DNA of 64,000 bases from Bacillus cereus (GTDB lineage Bacteria > Bacillota > Bacilli > Bacillales > Bacillaceae_G): NCBI RefSeq assembly GCF_025917685.1, contig NZ_CP089518.1, positions 1,055,001 through 1,119,000 on the forward strand, read 5' to 3'. The notes under the pieces are model-generated. The model saw only the letters and a list, made by a program, of their open reading frames with translations, ran no database searches and had not been told where the DNA came from. How positions within the stretch are numbered: position 1 is the stretch's first letter; the number at the start of each line of letters is the position of its first letter. This document shows, piece by piece, positions 60,443-64,000 of this stretch. The translations under genes and the position numbers were made by a program.

Positions 60443-63400
60443 ATGTCACTTCGATTTGTGATTGGTAGAGCTGGAAGTGGAAAAAGTACACTTTGTTTAC
60501 ACGAAGTGCAAGAAGAGTTAAAGCAGCGCCCAAGAGGGAAAACAATATTATATCTTGTGCCAGAACAGATGACATTCCAAACGCAACAGGCGTTAATTGG
60601 GAGTGAAGAGGTAAGAGGTTCTATTCGGGCACAAGTTTTTAGTTTTTCGCGATTAGCGTGGAAGGTGCTGCAAGAAGTTGGCGGAGCGAGTCGTCTTCAT
60701 ATTGATGAAGCGGGCGTGCATATGTTACTTCGTAAAATTGTAGAGTCCCGTAAAGATGGATTATCGGTGTTCCAAAAAGCAGCGGAGCAAAACGGTTTCT
60801 TTGAACATCTTGGTAGTATGATTGCGGAGTTTAAACGTTACAATGTGACGCCATCTAACGTATATGAAATGTGGCAACAATTAGATGCGCATAGCAGTAG
60901 TGCAGAGCAAAAGCTGCTAGCGAATAAAGTGTATGATTTACAGTTATTATATGATGATTTTGAACGTGCTTTAATCGGAAAGTATTTAGATTCAGAAGAT
61001 TACTTACAATTATTAATTGAGAAGCTTTCAGAATCTGAATATGTAAAAGGCGCGGAAATTTATATAGATGGATTCCATTCATTTTCCCCTCAAGAGCTAG
61101 AAATTGTTAGAGGGCTAATGAGATTAGGAACTAGAATCACAATCACATTGACAATAGATGAAAAAACGTTAGCGCAGCCAGTGAATGAACTAGATTTATT
61201 TTATGAAACGACGTTAACGTATGAACGAATAAAGCAAGTAGCTCGTGAAGAGAAAATAGAAATTGAAAAAACAATTCCGTTGATGGAGCAGCCGCGTTTT
61301 CATTCTCCGGCATTAGCTCATTTAGAAGCCCATTATGAAGCGCGTCCGAATGAAAAATTTAACGGTGAAGCAAGTGTAACGATTAGTACAGCAGCTAATT
61401 TACGAGCTGAAGTAGAAGGTGTTGCTCGTGAAATTAGAAGACTTGTGGCGGATGAAGACTATCGTTACCGAGATATCGCAGTCCTTCTTCGTAACGGAGA
61501 AAGTTATTACGACGTAATGCGAACGTTATTTACAGATTATAATATCCCGCATTTCATCGATGAAAAACGCCCAATGTCACATCATCCGCTAGTAGAATGT
61601 ATTCGTTCTGCACTCGAGATTATTAGCGGGAATTGGCGTTATGATGCAGTATTCCGCTGCGTGAAAACAGAGCTTTTATATCCATTAGATGTAAGAAAAG
61701 AAGCGATGCGCGAAGAGATGGATGAGTTTGAAAACTACTGTTTAGCGTACGGTGTACAAGGGAAGAGATGGACTTCAGAAGATCCGTGGATGTATCGCCG
61801 CTATCGTTCTCTTGATGATGCGAGCGAAATGATAACAGACAGTGAGCGTGAAATGGAAGAGAAAATAAATCAACTTCGTGACGTTGTAAGAACGCCAGTT
61901 ATTCGTATGCAAAAAAGGCTGAAGCGTGCTGGAACAGTTATGCAAATGTGCGAAGCGGTATATTTATTTTTAGAGGAGCTTGACGTTCCGAAAAAACTAG
62001 AAGAATTACGTGTTCGTGCAGAAGAAAGTGGAGATTTCTTATTTGCGACAGACCATGAGCAAGTATGGGAAGAAGTGATGAGCCTTCTTGATACGTTTGT
62101 AGAGATGCTTGGTGAGGAGAAGATGTCACTATCTATGTTCACGGACGTTATGTCGACAGGTCTTGAGGCGCTTCAATTTGCGAACATTCCGCCGTCACTA
62201 GATCAAGTGTTAATTGCTAATATTGATCGTTCTAGATTATCAAATATTAAAGCGACATTCGTTATTGGAGTGAATGAAGGCGTTATTCCAGCAGCACCTA
62301 TGGATGAAGGGATGCTGTCTGATGAGGAAAGAGAAGTTCTTGGCGCGGCAGGAATTGAATTAGCGCCAACGACGAGACAAACTTTATTAGAAGAACAGTT
62401 TGTTATGTATCAAATGGTAACGAGAGCATCTGAGAAATTATACATTTCATGCCCGCTTGCAGATGAAGAAGGGAAGACGTTACTTGCTTCTAGTTTTATT
62501 AAAAAAATAAAAAGAATGTTCCCTGATGTGAAAGAATCATTTATTACAAATGACGTAAATGACTTATCACGTTCGGAACAAATTTCATACGTAGCAACGC
62601 CAGAAGTGACATTGTCTTATGTCATGCAGCAGCTGCAAACATGGAAGCAATACGGATTTGAAGGTAATTTAGACTTTTGGTGGGATGTATATAATTTCTA
62701 CGTTACTTCAGATGAATGGAAACAAAAAAGTAGCCGCGTGTTATCAAGTTTATTCTACCGAAATCGTGCACAGAAACTAAGTACAGCGGTAAGTAGAGAT
62801 TTATACGGAGATACAATTAAGGGAAGCGTTTCTCGTATGGAATTATTTAACCGTTGTGCGTACGCTCATTTCGCACAGCACGGTTTATCGCTAAGAGAGC
62901 GTGATATTTTCAAACTTGATGCGCCAGATATCGGTGAACTATTCCATGCAGCGCTGAAAAGAATTGCAGACAGGTTATTACGTGAAAACCGTACTTGGGC
63001 AGATTTATCAATAAAAGAGTGTGAGCATCTTTCTACTTTAGTAATAGAAGAAATTGCACCATTATTACAAAGACAAATTTTATTAAGTTCAAACCGTCAT
63101 TTCTATTTAAAACAAAAACTACAACAAATCATATTCCGTACATCACTCATTCTTCGTGAACATGCGAAGTCTAGCGGTTTTGTACCAGTTGATTTAGAAG
63201 TACCGTTTGGTATGGGCGGGACTGGATCTCTTCCGCCAATGGAATTTGCGTTGCCAAATGGTGTGAAGATGGAAGTAGTGGGCCGTATTGACCGTGTTGA
63301 TAAGGCAGAAGATGAGAGTGGTACGTTCCTTCGTATTATTGACTATAAATCAAGTTCGAAAGCGTTAGATTTAACAGAAGTGTATTACGGACTAGCGCTT

Positions 63401-63958
63401 CAAATGTTAACGTATTTGGATGTTGTTACTTCAAATGCACATACGTGGATGAAAAAGGGCGGCACTGCATCACCGGCGGGTGTATTGTATTTCCATATTC
63501 ATAACCCGATTGTTGAGATGAAAGGCGATGCATCTGAAGAAGAAATTGAGAAAGAAATTTTAAAGAAATTTAAAATGAAAGGGCTCGTACTAGGAGATGC
63601 TGATGTTGTTCGTTTAATGGATAATAAACTTTCAACAGGAAGCTCTGATATTATTTCTGCTGGTCTGAAAAAAGATGGTAGTTTTAGTGCGCGTTCTAGC
63701 ATTGCAAGTGAACAAGAGTTTAATGTACTTCAAAAATATGTACACCACTCGTTTGAAAATATCGGAAAAGACATCACAGAAGGTGTTATCGATATTGCTC
63801 CTTACAAAAAGGGGAATAAAGCGGCTTGTACGTTCTGTAACTTTAAATCTGTTTGTCAGTTTGATGAATCACTTGAAGATAACCAATTCCGTACGTTAAA
63901 AGATATGAAAGATAGCGAAGCAATGGAGAAAATTAGAGAGGAGGTTGGCGGAGAATGA
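60443..63958 (+). CDS. addB: ATP-dependent helicase/nuclease subunit AddB
   Basis: 1171 residues, ATG 60443 after AAAGGTGGGG. Walker [10 protein letters not shown] (about 8-16), an inactive helicase-like core, and a C-terminal RecB-type nuclease (IDYKSS around 977-982, DRVD before it). Four cysteines for the iron-sulfur cluster: one near 806 (NRCAYAHF) and three in [13 protein letters not shown] near the end. With AddA it resects double-strand breaks up to Chi sites. Stop overlaps the addA start by 4 bases. Confidence 0.95.
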   Translation: MSLRFVIGRAGSGKSTLCLHEVQEELKQRPRGKTILYLVPEQMTFQTQQALIGSEEVRGSIRAQVFSFSRLAWKVLQEVGGASRLHIDEAGVHMLLRKIVESRKDGLSVFQKAAEQNGFFEHLGSMIAEFKRYNVTPSNVYEMWQQLDAHSSSAEQKLLANKVYDLQLLYDDFERALIGKYLDSEDYLQLLIEKLSESEYVKGAEIYIDGFHSFSPQELEIVRGLMRLGTRITITLTIDEKTLAQPVNELDLFYETTLTYERIKQVAREEKIEIEKTIPLMEQPRFHSPALAHLEAHYEARPNEKFNGEASVTISTAANLRAEVEGVAREIRRLVADEDYRYRDIAVLLRNGESYYDVMRTLFTDYNIPHFIDEKRPMSHHPLVECIRSALEIISGNWRYDAVFRCVKTELLYPLDVRKEAMREEMDEFENYCLAYGVQGKRWTSEDPWMYRRYRSLDDASEMITDSEREMEEKINQLRDVVRTPVIRMQKRLKRAGTVMQMCEAVYLFLEELDVPKKLEELRVRAEESGDFLFATDHEQVWEEVMSLLDTFVEMLGEEKMSLSMFTDVMSTGLEALQFANIPPSLDQVLIANIDRSRLSNIKATFVIGVNEGVIPAAPMDEGMLSDEEREVLGAAGIELAPTTRQTLLEEQFVMYQMVTRASEKLYISCPLADEEGKTLLASSFIKKIKRMFPDVKESFITNDVNDLSRSEQISYVATPEVTLSYVMQQLQTWKQYGFEGNLDFWWDVYNFYVTSDEWKQKSSRVLSSLFYRNRAQKLSTAVSRDLYGDTIKGSVSRMELFNRCAYAHFAQHGLSLRERDIFKLDAPDIGELFHAALKRIADRLLRENRTWADLSIKECEHLSTLVIEEIAPLLQRQILLSSNRHFYLKQKLQQIIFRTSLILREHAKSSGFVPVDLEVPFGMGGTGSLPPMEFALPNGVKMEVVGRIDRVDKAEDESGTFLRIIDYKSSSKALDLTEVYYGLALQMLTYLDVVTSNAHTWMKKGGTASPAGVLYFHIHNPIVEMKGDASEEEIEKEILKKFKMKGLVLGDADVVRLMDNKLSTGSSDIISAGLKKDGSFSARSSIASEQEFNVLQKYVHHSFENIGKDITEGVIDIAPYKKGNKAACTFCNFKSVCQFDESLEDNQFRTLKDMKDSEAMEKIREEVGGE

Positions 63959-64000
63959 TAGAAAATTGGCCTGAAAAACCAGAAGGTAGTCAATGGACAG
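63955..64000 (+). CDS. addA: AddA N-terminus (gene runs off the right edge)
   Basis: ATG 63955 within the addB stop context (GAATGATAG), preceded by GAGGAGG. The visible 15 codons read [15 protein letters not shown], and position and overlap fit addA, the helicase and 5' nuclease partner of AddB. Confidence 0.85.
   Translation, partial: MIENWPEKPEGSQWT

Noticed and set aside
1..64000. tRNA, rRNA, insertion sequences, prophage, replication origin, known riboswitches
   Set aside because: Looked for characteristic sequences by reading; none could be supported. A covariance-model search would be needed to exclude weak non-coding RNAs.

Overview
The window is chromosomal DNA from a low-GC Bacillus, almost certainly the Bacillus cereus group (cereus, thuringiensis or anthracis type). 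The basis is the gene content: hemH-hemY, a NEAT-SLH surface protein, a glyoxylate shunt pair, comK, yhjE-sipV-addB-addA, and the yhfH-yhfI-lplJ-lcfB neighbourhood known from B. subtilis. No rRNA, tRNA, insertion sequence, prophage or CRISPR array was found. Species-level assignment is inference.

Layout. 1-4.4 kb: end of hemH, hemY, then a large secreted endonuclease-like protein. 4.5-9 kb: small membrane proteins, an ABC-2-like membrane protein, and a BlaI/BlaR1-type repressor and sensor-protease pair with a clear double-dyad operator. 9-12.6 kb: a TetR regulator and the giant YhgE/Pip membrane protein, linked by three copies of one operator-like motif. 12.6-16.6 kb: small proteins, DinB, WYL and LacI regulators. 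16.5-21 kb: yhfH, yhfI, lplJ, a lipoprotein, lcfB. 21.1-22.3 kb: Fur-box-controlled NEAT-SLH protein (BslK-like). 22.4-26.4 kb: a sulfate ABC transporter operon behind an attenuator-like leader.

26.5-34.9 kb is the accessory part. It is an AT-rich run of small, mostly plus-strand genes resembling polymorphic-toxin immunity or orphan genes (zinc-ribbon, RraB, WapI/DUF6228-like, DUF7660, propeller-like paralogues). It is mixed with broken copies: two in-frame TAG codons, one in-frame TAA, internal deletions and orphan tails. No toxin gene is present. It is the most unusual part of the window.

34.9-64 kb returns to ordinary genome: two D,D-carboxypeptidases, a YkuE-like phosphoesterase, a TetR/SMR/DUF5360 operon (yvaF-yvaE-yvaD order), an HD hydrolase, an ECF sigma/anti-sigma pair with its own ECF promoter, an AraC-GyrI regulator, a two-component system, CPBP and M48 membrane proteases, a DMT transporter, two SLH proteins, aceB-aceA, a cold-shock gene with an elaborate leader, a probable 20-residue gene unit, comK, a membrane protein with an internal duplication, yhjE, sipV and addB with the first codons of addA.

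Functional themes are envelope stress and remodelling (BlaRI-like pair, carboxypeptidases, ECF sigma, two-component system), haem and iron (hemH, hemY, NEAT protein), carbon and sulfur supply, and DNA uptake and repair (comK, addAB).
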